This document shows positions 52,483-61,783 of a DNA stretch of 64,000 nucleotides, piece by piece. Position numbers and translations under genes: made by a program. The notes beneath the pieces are model-generated. The model was given only the letters and a program-made list of their open reading frames with translations, was not told where the DNA came from and made no database searches. Origin of the DNA: Uliginosibacterium paludis (GTDB taxonomy: Bacteria; Pseudomonadota; Gammaproteobacteria; Burkholderiales; Rhodocyclaceae); NCBI RefSeq assembly GCF_039631355.1, contig NZ_JBDIVF010000011.1:1-64000 (forward strand), in the 5' to 3' direction. Each line of letters begins with the position of its first letter. Within the stretch, counting starts at the first letter, position 1.

Positions 52483-53736
52483 ATGTTTCCCACTGGCCTG
52501 ATCAAGCAAGCTTTCGTTCCCGGGCCGGGTTCGCCGGCAGCCAGGCCAGTGCGGCGGCGCAAGCTCTGGGAGCTGGCGGGGCATGCGCATTGTCCGGTGG
52601 TGGGCGTGTGCCTGTCCTTCCAGGCGCTGCGCAGGCTGGCTGCGCGGGTGGCGCCGGAGACGGCAGGTTTTGACGACTACGCGCTGCATTCGTCGTCGGT
52701 CCAGGCCTCGCGCAGTCGCAACAAACTTTCCGAAGCCATCCAGGAGGAGCTGGAGCAACGCCACGCCGGCAAGGTCCGCCAGTACCGCAAGCTGCGCTCA
52801 CGGGCCGAACTTGAAGCCGCCTGGCATGCCGCCATGGCGGAGGGCGATGTTGCGCCGGGCCTGTGGGCCGTGCTGACGCATCCGGCCTGCGATCCGCTGC
52901 TCGCCGAGTCGATCAGCCAGCAGATGCACATGCTGCAGCATCAGGCCGGCGCTTCGCTGCGCCTGGACATCGCGCACTATCACGCGCTGCAGGAAGAAAA
53001 CGCCTCGCTGGCCCGTACACTGGCCGGCGCCCAGCAACGCTGCGAGCGCACGACGCAGGAAAAAACCGCGGCGCTCGAAGCCCTGCAGGAGCGCTTCATC
53101 CGGCAGCGCGGCGAGCTGATCGCCCGCGAAACCGAGCTCGCCGGCCTGAAGGCGATGCTCGCCGAGCTGGAAGCGAAGCTGGCTGATGGCGGCGCCCGGC
53201 GCCGCCTCGAGCAGCAGTTGCAATACCAGGAAGAGCGCAACGCTCACCTGTGTCTCGAGAATGCGCGTCTGAACCGCGAACTCGAACGGCATGAAGGCCG
53301 CATCATCGAAATCGTCCCGGTGGCGGAGGTGTCGGCCGACGACGCGGACTGCGCGCATGCCTGCAGCGACGGCTCGCTCGAAGGCCATCGCATTCTCTGC
53401 GTGGGCGGGCGGGAGTCCGCAGTGCAGGTGTATCGCAAGCTGGTCGAAGAGGCCGGCGGAGAGTTCCTGCATCATGACGGTGGCGTGGAAGACCGTTTCG
53501 GCCGGCTGGATTCCGCGCTGGGGGCGGCCGACCTGGTGATCTGCCAGACCGGCTGCATCAGTCACAACGCCTACTGGCGCGTGAAGGACCACTGCAAGCG
53601 CACCGGCAAGCGCTGCGCCTTCGTGGCCAATCCCTCCGGCGCCGGACTGGCGCGCGGCCTGCAGCGCCTGCTCAGTCCGGATGAAGACGACAGTTCATCG
53701 CCGCCAGCGATGACTGGCTTGCTTCAGCAGGACTGA
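52483..53736 (+). CDS. DUF2325 domain protein with coiled coil
   Basis: Encodes 417 residues. About 20-100 is basic, with CPVVGVCLSFQALRRL. A long coiled coil spans roughly 160-280 (QEENASLARTLAGAQQRCER, ETELAGLKAMLAELEAKLAD). The C-terminal DUF2325 domain holds ILCVGGRESAVQVYRKLVEE, FLHHDGGVEDRFGRLDSALG and VICQTGCISHNAYWRVKDHC. Its clustered His and Cys could bind metal. Function is unknown. The ATG at 52483 follows CGGAGG; the GTG at 52477 is too near the site. It lies 36 bp after the S4 gene. Confidence 0.9.
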   Translation: MFPTGLIKQAFVPGPGSPAARPVRRRKLWELAGHAHCPVVGVCLSFQALRRLAARVAPETAGFDDYALHSSSVQASRSRNKLSEAIQEELEQRHAGKVRQYRKLRSRAELEAAWHAAMAEGDVAPGLWAVLTHPACDPLLAESISQQMHMLQHQAGASLRLDIAHYHALQEENASLARTLAGAQQRCERTTQEKTAALEALQERFIRQRGELIARETELAGLKAMLAELEAKLADGGARRRLEQQLQYQEERNAHLCLENARLNRELERHEGRIIEIVPVAEVSADDADCAHACSDGSLEGHRILCVGGRESAVQVYRKLVEEAGGEFLHHDGGVEDRFGRLDSALGAADLVICQTGCISHNAYWRVKDHCKRTGKRCAFVANPSGAGLARGLQRLLSPDEDDSSSPPAMTGLLQQD

Positions 53737-53749
53737 TTGACGCTGCCGC

Positions 53750-54196
53750 TCAGGCAGCAAAGGTGGGGAAGCGCTCCGCGTAGATGTTGATCCACTCGAT
53801 CGCGGCTTCGGCGCTGTCGATCTCGCGCCCCTGGTGTTCCTTCACATGCTTGCGGTAACGCTCGATCTGGCAGAGCTGCTCGACCATGCGGAGGGCGAAT
53901 ACCTCCTCCTGCGAGGTGAAGCGGATACCCAGCTCGAAACCCTTGGTGAGTGCACGGCACCAGCACACCGCTCCGCGCGTCTGGAATGGTGGCGTGCTGA
54001 CCGGAATTTCGATCATCACTTCGCAGCCGATGGGCATGGCCTCGTCCGAGCGGCAGGCGAGACCGCCTGCGCTGATGTTGGAGAGATTGCGCACGGTGCG
54101 TCGCGAGGTTTCCTCGCAATGAATCCGGATCGGGATCTCGGTGGGATGGCGAAGGAACTTGCGCTGGCGAGTTTCAGTTACGGTCTGTCGGGTCAT
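53750..54196 (-). CDS. PilZ domain protein
   Basis: Encodes 148 residues. RQRKFLRHPTEIPIRIH has the RxxxR motif, and NISAGGLACRSDEAM has the (D/N)xSxxG motif, both needed to bind cyclic di-GMP. The C-terminal helix region FALRMVEQLCQIERYRKHVK is an extension outside PilZ. It may respond to the GGDEF-EAL protein at 30.2 kb or other cyclases. It converges on the DUF2325 gene with a 13-bp gap. Confidence 0.91.
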   Translation of the reverse strand: MTRQTVTETRQRKFLRHPTEIPIRIHCEETSRRTVRNLSNISAGGLACRSDEAMPIGCEVMIEIPVSTPPFQTRGAVCWCRALTKGFELGIRFTSQEEVFALRMVEQLCQIERYRKHVKEHQGREIDSAEAAIEWINIYAERFPTFAA

Positions 54197-54278
54197 TTGG
54201 GCTTACCGTATTCTGTTTGTTTGCATCAGTATTCGGAAATTTCTGACAGAAATGAAAGCGACTGGCCCGATGAGGCAG

Positions 54279-54527
54279 TCAGCTTTTCCCTGACCGGATA
54301 TTCCCTGATGTGCTGACGCGACCGCGCAGCGGATCGAGCAGGCCGCGCAGATTGTTGTGATCGAGTTCGTACATCAGCGCCAGCAGCTGACCGATTTCAC
54401 CTGCCGGAAAACCTTCGCGGGCAAACCAGCCGAGGTAATGCCCCGGCAGATCCGCCATCTTGTGGCCCTTGTACTTGCCATAGGGCATTTCGCGAGTAAG
54501 GAGTTTTTCGAGGTCTTCGGGACGCAT
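54279..54527 (-). CDS. DUF3820 family protein
   Basis: Encodes 82 residues. EMPYGKYKGHKMADLPGHYL, GWFAREGFPAGEIGQLLALM and YELDHNNLRGLLDPLRG are the DUF3820 pattern (a putative quorum-sensing-regulated virulence factor family by annotation, without proven function). The ATG at 54527 gives the family's usual N-terminus; the longer in-frame extension upstream is not conserved-looking. Confidence 0.88.
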   Translation of the reverse strand: MRPEDLEKLLTREMPYGKYKGHKMADLPGHYLGWFAREGFPAGEIGQLLALMYELDHNNLRGLLDPLRGRVSTSGNIRSGKS

Positions 54528-54698
54528 GAGGCCAGGGCTGCTACGAATGGGAGGGTTTTTTGGGCGGCAGAGGATCGCACACTTTTCCCGCCTCGGGCGA
54601 CGCTTGTCAGGCATGAGGCTTATCGGTGCATTGCGGCGGCCATCCGCACAGCCTGCAAGCCCCGGCAAAACGGCATGCGCGGCGCCCCGAAGCGCCCC

Positions 54699-56624
54699 TC
54701 AGCTGCCCTGAAGGGCCCGCGAAACGAAGTGCCGGGGGACCTGCGTGCGCGGCACGCGGCACTCTTCGAACCAGTTGCGCACATCCTGGTCCAGGCCGAT
54801 GCCGTGCATGTAGTTGTAGATGGCGCGGGTTAGGGCGCGGCCCAGCATGGCGTGGTCGACGCCGCTCGGGTCGATGAAGGCCACATCGTTGTTGGCAAAA
54901 CTGCCCGGAGCACGGGACACCAGGCGGATGCCGTATTCCTCTGGATGCATGCCGACCGGCGAATGCACCGTGCAGGCAAAGCGGTGGAAGAAGCCGGACT
55001 GGATGCAGCCCTCGGCGAAGAGCTGGCGCACGTATTCGAGCGCATCCACTGTGTCCTGCACGGTCTGGGTCGGGAAGCCGTACATCAGATACGCATGCAC
55101 CAGGATGCCGGCCTGCGAGAAGCCGTGCGTCACGCGCGCCACCTGCTCGACCGACACGCCCTTCTTCATCAGCTTGAGCAGCCGGTCCGAGGCGACTTCC
55201 AGCCCGCCGGAGATCGCGATGCAGCCGCTTTGCGCGAGCAGCTCGCAGAGCTCGGGGGTGAAGGATTTCTCGAAGCGGATGTTGCCCCACCAGGTGATCG
55301 CGAGATTGCGCCGCAGCAGCTCTTCGGCCATCGCCCGCAGGGCCTTGGGCGGCGCGGCTTCGTCGACGAAGTGGAAGCCGGTCTGGCCGGTCTCGTGGAT
55401 GATGGCCTCGATGCGGTCGACCAGGGTGCTGGCGTTCGCCGTTTCGTAGCGCGAGATGTAGTCCAGGCTCACGTCGCAGAAGCTGCATTTCTTCCAGTAG
55501 CAGCCGTGCGCCACGGTGAGCTTGTTCCAGCGGCCGTCGCTCCACAGGCGGTGCATCGGATTGAGCATGTCGAGCACCGAGAGGTAGCGGTCGATCGGCA
55601 GGCCATCCCAGGTCGGCGTGCCAACCTGCTCGAAAGGCACGTCGGGCTCGGGGAAATTCACATGGCGGACCTGGCCTTCGTCGCGCAGGAAGGTGCGCAC
55701 CAGCCGCTCCTTCGAGCGCCGGCCGGCGATGTGGTCGAGCAGCGCGAGGGTGGGGCGCTCGCCGTCGTCCAGCGTGATGAAGTCGAAGAAGTCGAAGACG
55801 CGTGCTTCCTTCAGTGAACGCAGCTCGGTATTCACATAACCGCCGCCCAGCGCCAGGCGCACCTCTGGAGCGTGAGCGCGGATCGTCTGTGCGATACGGA
55901 ATGCGCCATAGACCGAGCCGGGAAACGGCGTCGAAACCAGCACGACGTCGGGCCGGTGGCGGTCGATGGCTTCCCGTGTCAGCGTGGCCAGCGTGTCGTC
56001 GATCAGGTTGGGGTCTGCAGCGAGGGCCTCGGCGAGCGGATCGAAGCTCGCAGCCGATTGCGCGATGGACTCGGCATAGCGTACGAACTCGAAGCGCTCA
56101 TCCACCGCGTCGCGCAGCACATCAGCAAGGTCATTGAGGTAGAGCGTGGCGAGGTGGCGGGCGCGATCCTGCAGGCCCAGCGAGCCGAAGGCCCAGCCCA
56201 GAGGATCATCGTCGTCGCCGGCCAGATAGCCGTCCAGGGCGGCAAAGCGCGTGCCCTCGGGCAGATACATGCGGCCGCAGATGCGGAAGGCCAGGGTCGA
56301 GTCGCGCCCCTGCAGAAAAGCGATGACCGGATTGATCGTTGCCGCATAGCGGTCGAAGTGCTCCAGAAAGAAGCGCACCGGTTCGCTGCGCTGCTTCGCC
56401 GGCAGCCTCTGCGCGACCGTGCGGATCCGGGCCAGCCCCTCGCCTGAAAACAGTCGCAGCACCAGGGCGATCGCAAGGTCCTCCTGCACGGCCTGGAAGC
56501 CCTGCGCGCGCAGGAAGCCGGTGAGATAGGCCGTCGAGGGGTAGGGCGTATTGAGCTGCGTCATCGGCGGGATGACGGCCAGCACACGCAGGGAGAGCGC
56601 TTCGGGTGAAACGGAAACGGGCAT
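54699..56624 (-). CDS. Radical SAM protein with B12-binding-type N-terminus
   Basis: Encodes 641 residues. PPMTQLNTPYPSTAYLTGFL and DVVLVSTPFPGSVYGAFRIA followed by ALGGGYVNTELR are the cobalamin-binding-type Rossmann region, but the DxHxxG base-off motif is not visible. The radical SAM domain starts VAHGCYWKKCSFCDVSLDYI, with cysteines 375, 380 and 383, a Cx4Cx2C spacing rather than Cx3Cx2C. ITWWGNIRFEKSFTPELCEL, GCIAISGGLEVASDRLLKLM and YLMYGFPTQTVQDT fit the barrel. Substrate unknown; no RiPP precursor or partner enzyme is adjacent. Confidence 0.9.
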   Translation of the reverse strand: MPVSVSPEALSLRVLAVIPPMTQLNTPYPSTAYLTGFLRAQGFQAVQEDLAIALVLRLFSGEGLARIRTVAQRLPAKQRSEPVRFFLEHFDRYAATINPVIAFLQGRDSTLAFRICGRMYLPEGTRFAALDGYLAGDDDDPLGWAFGSLGLQDRARHLATLYLNDLADVLRDAVDERFEFVRYAESIAQSAASFDPLAEALAADPNLIDDTLATLTREAIDRHRPDVVLVSTPFPGSVYGAFRIAQTIRAHAPEVRLALGGGYVNTELRSLKEARVFDFFDFITLDDGERPTLALLDHIAGRRSKERLVRTFLRDEGQVRHVNFPEPDVPFEQVGTPTWDGLPIDRYLSVLDMLNPMHRLWSDGRWNKLTVAHGCYWKKCSFCDVSLDYISRYETANASTLVDRIEAIIHETGQTGFHFVDEAAPPKALRAMAEELLRRNLAITWWGNIRFEKSFTPELCELLAQSGCIAISGGLEVASDRLLKLMKKGVSVEQVARVTHGFSQAGILVHAYLMYGFPTQTVQDTVDALEYVRQLFAEGCIQSGFFHRFACTVHSPVGMHPEEYGIRLVSRAPGSFANNDVAFIDPSGVDHAMLGRALTRAIYNYMHGIGLDQDVRNWFEECRVPRTQVPRHFVSRALQGS

Positions 56625-56684
56625 GGCAGGGGGCTCGGCGCCCGGTCAGTCAGGGTGCGCCGATTCTAGCCTGCCACGCAGCGC

Positions 56685-57581
56685 TCAGGCCGATGCGCGA
56701 TCCTGACGGGTGCGGATCTGCGCCGGGGCTTCCATCTGGGTGATGTTCAGCTCGATGCGGTGCATCGTGCCGCAGTGCGTGCAGCTGAACTCGGTACTGA
56801 TGTGGATGGGCTGATGAGGGGGCGCAATCGGCTCGGCCAGACTTTCCGGGTCGAACATGCGCAGCACCGGACCGGGTTCGGCCGGCGCAAGCGTTTGCGG
56901 GCTGACATCCAGATCGATGCTGCGCGGCAGGGCGGGGCTGGCCACATTGAGCAGGGCCTCGGCGCGGTCCAGATTCAGGTGGGTGCGGGCCAGATTGGCA
57001 AAACTCGATTGCGTCAGCCAGCTCTCGTCAAAGCGCGGATTGCTTGCCTGCGCGGCGCTTGCGGGATCCGGGCGGGGCGTCAGCTGGGTGATCTGCGCGG
57101 TTGGCAGGGCGGCGGAGACGGTCAGGGTGACTTCGGCTGCCGCAGGGGGTGCGGCTTCCGCTTGCGGCGTGGCGTCTGCTTCCGGGGCCGGTTCCCCAGC
57201 CTCGCTCGCTGCGGCCTGGGCTGCTGCCGCGATTTCGCCCGGCGCGGGCTCGGCGGGCGTTGCCACTGCAGGCATGGGGCTGCTTGCGGACCCGGCGGCC
57301 ACGGCCTCCGCTGCTGCGGGAGTGCCGGCGTCGGCGGCCAGATCGGCCGGCGGCATGGGCAGGATGTCGACCAGCATGCCCAGCCGGCTCAGGCGGGCCG
57401 AGAAAGCCACCGCTTCTTCCTCGGGCAGGTTGTTCTTGAGGATGACCTTCTTGCCGCAGAACATGCGCTCGACCTGCGCCGGGGTGAGTTTCATCCGGTT
57501 GGCGATCAAGGTGCGCACCAGATCGGGGTGCGCGCCAGGGCTGATCTGCCCGCTGAAGGTGATGCGGAAGAGGTTTTCCAT
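56685..57581 (-). CDS. Hypothetical protein with N-terminal conserved domain and CxxC knuckle
   Basis: Encodes 298 residues. An N-terminal domain of about 70 residues (LFRITFSGQISPGAHPDLVR, VERMFCGKKVILKNNLPEEE) resembles modules seen in several gammaproteobacterial and betaproteobacterial hypothetical proteins. An Ala/Pro/Glu-rich low-complexity linker spans about 80-170. The end has one zinc-knuckle-like CTHCGTMHRIELNITQ. The start MENLFR is chosen because the upstream extension is unlike coding sequence. Function unknown. It follows the Lrp-type gene on the minus strand. Confidence 0.8.
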   Translation of the reverse strand: MENLFRITFSGQISPGAHPDLVRTLIANRMKLTPAQVERMFCGKKVILKNNLPEEEAVAFSARLSRLGMLVDILPMPPADLAADAGTPAAAEAVAAGSASSPMPAVATPAEPAPGEIAAAAQAAASEAGEPAPEADATPQAEAAPPAAAEVTLTVSAALPTAQITQLTPRPDPASAAQASNPRFDESWLTQSSFANLARTHLNLDRAEALLNVASPALPRSIDLDVSPQTLAPAEPGPVLRMFDPESLAEPIAPPHQPIHISTEFSCTHCGTMHRIELNITQMEAPAQIRTRQDRASA

Positions 57582-57707
57582 GCTGGTGGTTCGCGTGTTT
57601 TCAGTCTGTCGAGGCCGGCATCGCCGTGTGCCGGGATTTTTGTACGGGTCTGCCGGATGTAGCCAAGCAAGACGCAAGCCGATCATCGGGTACGAACGGT
57701 CGTCAGC

Positions 57708-58172
57708 TTAACCGTTCGTCGGGATGTGGATATGCGGCGAGAATTTTGCCCGACGTACGGAGAAAAACGCACGCACATTACGCACGTTCGCGTCCGCTGC
57801 GAAAAGACGGTGAGCCGTGGCATGGTAGGCATCCATGTCTGCCACCTGCAGGATCAGCACGAAGTCCGGGCCGCTGGTCACCTGGTAGCACTGCTGTACG
57901 GCGGGATCCGCACTGGCGCGCTGTTCGAAAGCCGACAGGCGCTCGCTGGCCTGCTGGTCCAGCGTCACTTCCACGATGGCGGTCAGTCCGGCACCGAGCT
58001 TCTCGGGCGAGAGGATCGCCACCCGGCGCTCGATGATGCCGTCCTCCTCCAGTTTGCGCACGCGCCGCAGGCAGGTGGCGGGCGACACATGCACCCGCGC
58101 CGCCAGATCCTGGTTGGTCAGCGAGGCGTCCTGCTGGAGCAGGGTGAGGATGCGGAGATCGGTGGCGTCCAT
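57708..58172 (-). CDS. Lrp/AsnC family transcriptional regulator
   Basis: Encodes 154 residues. DATDLRILTLLQQDASLTNQ and VSPATCLRRVRKLEEDGIIE form the helix-turn-helix, and LTAIVEVTLDQQ, CYQVTSGPDFVLILQVADMD and NVRAFFSVRRAKF form the RAM/Lrp ligand domain. The start gives the normal family N-terminus. It lies 80 bp after prpE on the same strand, so propionate genes may be under its control or co-transcribed (inference). Confidence 0.92.
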   Translation of the reverse strand: MDATDLRILTLLQQDASLTNQDLAARVHVSPATCLRRVRKLEEDGIIERRVAILSPEKLGAGLTAIVEVTLDQQASERLSAFEQRASADPAVQQCYQVTSGPDFVLILQVADMDAYHATAHRLFAADANVRNVRAFFSVRRAKFSPHIHIPTNG

Positions 58173-58252
58173 CGGGCGGCAAAGGCGGGGAGCAAGGCGG
58201 AAGTGTGGCCGCGGCCACGCCTTCCGCGCAAGCCTCGCGGTGTGCCGCGGCC

Positions 58253-60163
58253 TCAGGCTGCTTCGCGGCTGCCCTGCGGACGCACCGCGGCAAGGATCAT
58301 TTCGAGCACGGCCGGATCCTCGATGGTCGAGAGGTCGCCGGGGTCGCGGCCCTCGCACAGCGCCTGGATCGTGCGGCGCAGGATCTTGCCCGAGCGCGTC
58401 TTGGGCAGGGCCGGAATCGGCACGATGCGGGCCGGGCGGGCCACTGCGCCGAGGCTGCGATCCACGCTGGCGAGCAGATCCTGCTCCAGCGCGAGGCGCT
58501 GTTTCGGGTCATCCGCCAGACGCGCGTCACGCAGCACTACAAAGGCAATGGCGACCTGGCCCTTGAGCGCGTCCGCCATGCCCACCACCGTGCATTCGGC
58601 CACCGCCGGGTGGGCCACCAGTTCCTCCTCGATCTCACGCGTGCCGAGACGGTGGCCGGCCACGTTGATCACGTCGTCGGTGCGGCCGAGGATGAAGGTG
58701 TAGCCGTCGGCGTCGCGAATGCCCCAGTCGAAGGTGGAATAGACCAGCTTGTCCGGCAGGCTGCCGAAATAGGTGTTCACGAAGCGGGCGTCGTCTCCCC
58801 ACACCGTCTGCATGCAGCCGGGCGGCAGCGGCGGCATGATGCTCACGACACCTTTCTCGCCGGGGCCGACTTCGCGCCCGGTTTCGATATCGAGCAGGCG
58901 CACGTCATAACCGTACATCGGCATGCCGGGGCTGCCGAGCCGCGTCGGCGTGTCCTCGACGCCGCGCGCCACGGTCAGGATCGGCCAGCCGGTTTCGGTC
59001 TGCCAGTAATTGTCGATCACCGGCTTGCCCAGGCCTTCCGAAATCCAGCGCGCGGTGGGTTCATCCAGCGGTTCGCCGGCCAGAAAGAGCGTGCGCAGCG
59101 AGGAGGTGTCGTACTGCGTGAGCAGCGCATGGTCATGCTTCTTGAGTACGCGGATCGCGGTGGGGGCGGAGAACATCACGCTGACGCGATGACGCTCCAC
59201 CAGACGCCACAGGATGCCGGCATCCGGATGCACCGGCGTGCCTTCGAAGAGCAGGGTTGCCATGCCGGCGAGCAGCGGGCCGTAGACGATGTAGCTGTGG
59301 CCCACCACCCAGCCGATGTCGCTGCTGGAGAAGAAGGTTTCACCCGGATTGCCGCAGTAGATGTATTTCATCGAGGCGGCGAGTGCCACGGCATAACCGC
59401 CCACGTCGCGCTGCACGCCCTTGGGCCGGCCGGTGGTGCCCGAGGTGTAGAGCGTGTAGCTGATTTCGTTTGATTCGAGCCACACGACCGGCACTTCGGC
59501 ATCGAGGAAGCGTTCGCGCAGCGGCGCGTAGTCCAGATCGCGGCCGGGCATGCGCGGCATCGCAGCGAGACCGCGGTCGACCAGCAGCACATGCTCCGGC
59601 TTGTGCGCGGCGCGTTCGATGGCCTCATCCAGCGCGCCCTTGTAGGGCACCACCTTGCCGCCGCGCGAGCCGGCATCGGCCGAGATGATCAGGCGCGGTG
59701 CGGCATCATCGATGCGCGAAGCCAGGCTGTGGGCCGCGAAGCCGCCGAAGACCACCGAGTGGATCGCGCCGATGCGGGCGCAGGCATGCATCGCGAATAC
59801 GGCTTCCGGAATCATCGGCATGTAGATCACCACCCGGTCGCCGCGCTCGACGCCCAGGCTCTGCATGATCGCCGCCATGCGCATCACTTCGCGCTGCAGC
59901 TCGCGGAAGGTGTAGCTGCGCGATTGCCCGGTCTCGGTCGATTCCCAGATCAGCGCCGGCTTGTCGGCGCGGGTGCTGAGGTGGCGGTCGATCGCGTTGT
60001 AGCAGAGGTTGGTTTCGCCGCCGACGAACCATCGCGCGAAGGGCGGCTTGCTGTAGTCCAGTACCTTCGTGAAGGGCTTGTGCCAGTGGATCAGATAGGC
60101 CTGCTCGCGCCAGAAGCTTTCGCGGTCGCTGATCGACCACTCATGGAAGTCATGCAGATTCAC
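58253..60163 (-). CDS. prpE: Propionate-CoA ligase
   Basis: Encodes 636 residues, acetyl-CoA synthetase family, making propionyl-CoA. The AMP-binding loop is YTLYTSGTTGRPKGVQRDVG. Y-x-x-T-E is present as NYWQTETGWPI, DYSKPPFARWFVGGETNLCY is the N-terminal signature, and the acetylation-site lysine is in PKTRSGKILRR (K593). It starts with GTG, supported by AGGAGACACAG just upstream. It is the last of the four prp genes on the minus strand, 76 bp after prpD. Confidence 0.95.
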   Translation of the reverse strand: MNLHDFHEWSISDRESFWREQAYLIHWHKPFTKVLDYSKPPFARWFVGGETNLCYNAIDRHLSTRADKPALIWESTETGQSRSYTFRELQREVMRMAAIMQSLGVERGDRVVIYMPMIPEAVFAMHACARIGAIHSVVFGGFAAHSLASRIDDAAPRLIISADAGSRGGKVVPYKGALDEAIERAAHKPEHVLLVDRGLAAMPRMPGRDLDYAPLRERFLDAEVPVVWLESNEISYTLYTSGTTGRPKGVQRDVGGYAVALAASMKYIYCGNPGETFFSSSDIGWVVGHSYIVYGPLLAGMATLLFEGTPVHPDAGILWRLVERHRVSVMFSAPTAIRVLKKHDHALLTQYDTSSLRTLFLAGEPLDEPTARWISEGLGKPVIDNYWQTETGWPILTVARGVEDTPTRLGSPGMPMYGYDVRLLDIETGREVGPGEKGVVSIMPPLPPGCMQTVWGDDARFVNTYFGSLPDKLVYSTFDWGIRDADGYTFILGRTDDVINVAGHRLGTREIEEELVAHPAVAECTVVGMADALKGQVAIAFVVLRDARLADDPKQRLALEQDLLASVDRSLGAVARPARIVPIPALPKTRSGKILRRTIQALCEGRDPGDLSTIEDPAVLEMILAAVRPQGSREAA

Positions 60164-60239
60164 CTGTGTCTCCTGTGGGTGTGGATGGCCCGTCGTTGCG
60201 GGCCTTGTGTCCTGCTGCGTGAAGCGCTGTGGTGGCGTG

Positions 60240-61691
60240 TCAGATCACATAGAGATCCACATACTCGTGCACCGGCATGGCTTCGAGCTTCGCCTGGTCG
60301 AGGGACACGGCCAGGATCGCGTCCTGCTGCTTCTTCGGAAAGCGGCGGGCGAGGTTGGTGCGGAACTTCGCTTCGAGCAGCGGAATGCCATCGGCACGGC
60401 GGCGGCGGTGGCCGATCGGATACTCGCAGATGATCTCGTCGAGCTTGGTGCCGTCATGGAATTCCACCGTCAGCGCGTTGGCGATGCTGCGCTTTTCCGG
60501 GTCGTGATAATCGGCGGTGAATTGCGGATCTTCCACGCAGCTGATCCGGTCGCGCAGCGCATCGATGCGCGGGTCGCGTGCAATGTCATCTTCATAATCG
60601 GCGGCGGTGAGGCGACCGAAGAGAATCGGCACCGCGACCATGTACTGCACGCAGTGATCGCGGTCGGCCGGATTGTTGAGTGGCCCCTTCTTGTCGATGA
60701 TGCGGATGCAGGCCTCATGGGTGCGGATGCGGATGCGCGCGATGTCTTCCGCGCTGCGACCGCTGGCCTTGAGCTGGGCGTGCAGCTTCATCGCGCATTC
60801 CACCGCGGTCTGGCTGTGAAACTCGGCCGGGTAGCTGATCTTGAACAGCACGTTTTCCATCACATAGCTGCCGTAAGGGCGCTGGAAGCGGAAGGGCTGG
60901 CCGCGGAAAGAGACGTCATAGAAGCCCCAGGTCTTCGCTGTCAGCACCGAGGGGTAGCCCATTTCACCGGTCTTCGCCATGAGGGCCAGGCGAACCGCGC
61001 GGCTGGTGGCGTCGCCTGCCGCCCAGCTCTTGCGGCTGCCGGTGTTCGGCGCATGGCGGTAGGTGCGCAGGCTCTGGCCGTCCACCCAGGCGAGCGACAC
61101 CGCATTGATGATCTCCTCACGCGTGAGCCCCAGCATCTGCGCTACCACCGCGGTCGAGGCCACCTTCACCAGCAGCACATGATCGAGCCCGACCTTGTTG
61201 AAGCTGTTCTCCAGCGCAATGCAGCCCTGGATCTCGTGGGCCTTGATCATCGCGGTGAGGACCTCCTTCATCGTGAGCGGCTTCCTGCCGGCCGCCACCG
61301 CATTGCGCGAGAGCCAGTCCGCAGTGGCGAGGATGCCACCCAGATTGTCGGAAGGATGGCCCCATTCCGCGGCCAGCCAGGTGTCATTGAAATCGAGCCA
61401 GCGGATCATCGCGCCGATGTTGAAGGCGGCCTGGACCGGGTCGAGCTGGAACTGCGTACCCGGCACCTTCGCGCCATTGGGCACCACGGTGCCCGGCACG
61501 ATGGGGCCCATGAGCTTGGTGCAGGCCGGATATTCGAGCGCTTCCAGACCGCAGCCAAGGGTGTCGATCAGGCAGTTGCGCGCGGTTTCATAGGCGAGGC
61601 TGCTGTCGATGCGGAATGACAGCACATAGTCGACGATGTCGACGAGCTCGCGGTCGGCTTCGGGGCGGATATTGGGCAGGGCGGCGGACAT
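60240..61691 (-). CDS. prpD: 2-methylcitrate dehydratase
   Basis: Encodes 483 residues, the length of PrpD (484). MmgE/PrpD family marks are CLIDTLGCGLEALEYPACTK, MIRWLDFNDTWLAAEWGHPS, DNLGGILATADW, YRHAPNTGSRKSWAAGDATS and FHSQTAVECAMKLHAQLK. It dehydrates 2-methylcitrate to 2-methyl-cis-aconitate. The stereospecific acnD/prpF pair is not seen, so this is the PrpD route. The start at 61691 follows AGAGGAACCC. A 92-bp gap with a heptamer-array hairpin separates it from prpC. Confidence 0.95.
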   Translation of the reverse strand: MSAALPNIRPEADRELVDIVDYVLSFRIDSSLAYETARNCLIDTLGCGLEALEYPACTKLMGPIVPGTVVPNGAKVPGTQFQLDPVQAAFNIGAMIRWLDFNDTWLAAEWGHPSDNLGGILATADWLSRNAVAAGRKPLTMKEVLTAMIKAHEIQGCIALENSFNKVGLDHVLLVKVASTAVVAQMLGLTREEIINAVSLAWVDGQSLRTYRHAPNTGSRKSWAAGDATSRAVRLALMAKTGEMGYPSVLTAKTWGFYDVSFRGQPFRFQRPYGSYVMENVLFKISYPAEFHSQTAVECAMKLHAQLKASGRSAEDIARIRIRTHEACIRIIDKKGPLNNPADRDHCVQYMVAVPILFGRLTAADYEDDIARDPRIDALRDRISCVEDPQFTADYHDPEKRSIANALTVEFHDGTKLDEIICEYPIGHRRRRADGIPLLEAKFRTNLARRFPKKQQDAILAVSLDQAKLEAMPVHEYVDLYVI

Positions 61692-61703
61692 GGGTTCCTC
61701 TGA

Positions 61704-61778
61704 AGTCGGGAGTCGGGAGTCGGGAGTCGGGAGTCGGTGGGCAGGGCGAGGGTTTCGACTCCCCACTCCCGACTCCCC
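61704..61778. repeat. Heptamer arms forming an inverted repeat between prpC and prpD
   Basis: The left arm holds about five GTCGGGA units (61704-61738), the right arm CGACTCCCCACTCCCGACTC from 61756, separated by a 17-bp non-repeat core. On the mRNA (minus strand) the arms can pair to a stem of about 20 bp. It ends just before the prpC stop codon region. Confidence 0.88.
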
Positions 61779-61783
61779 GGGTT

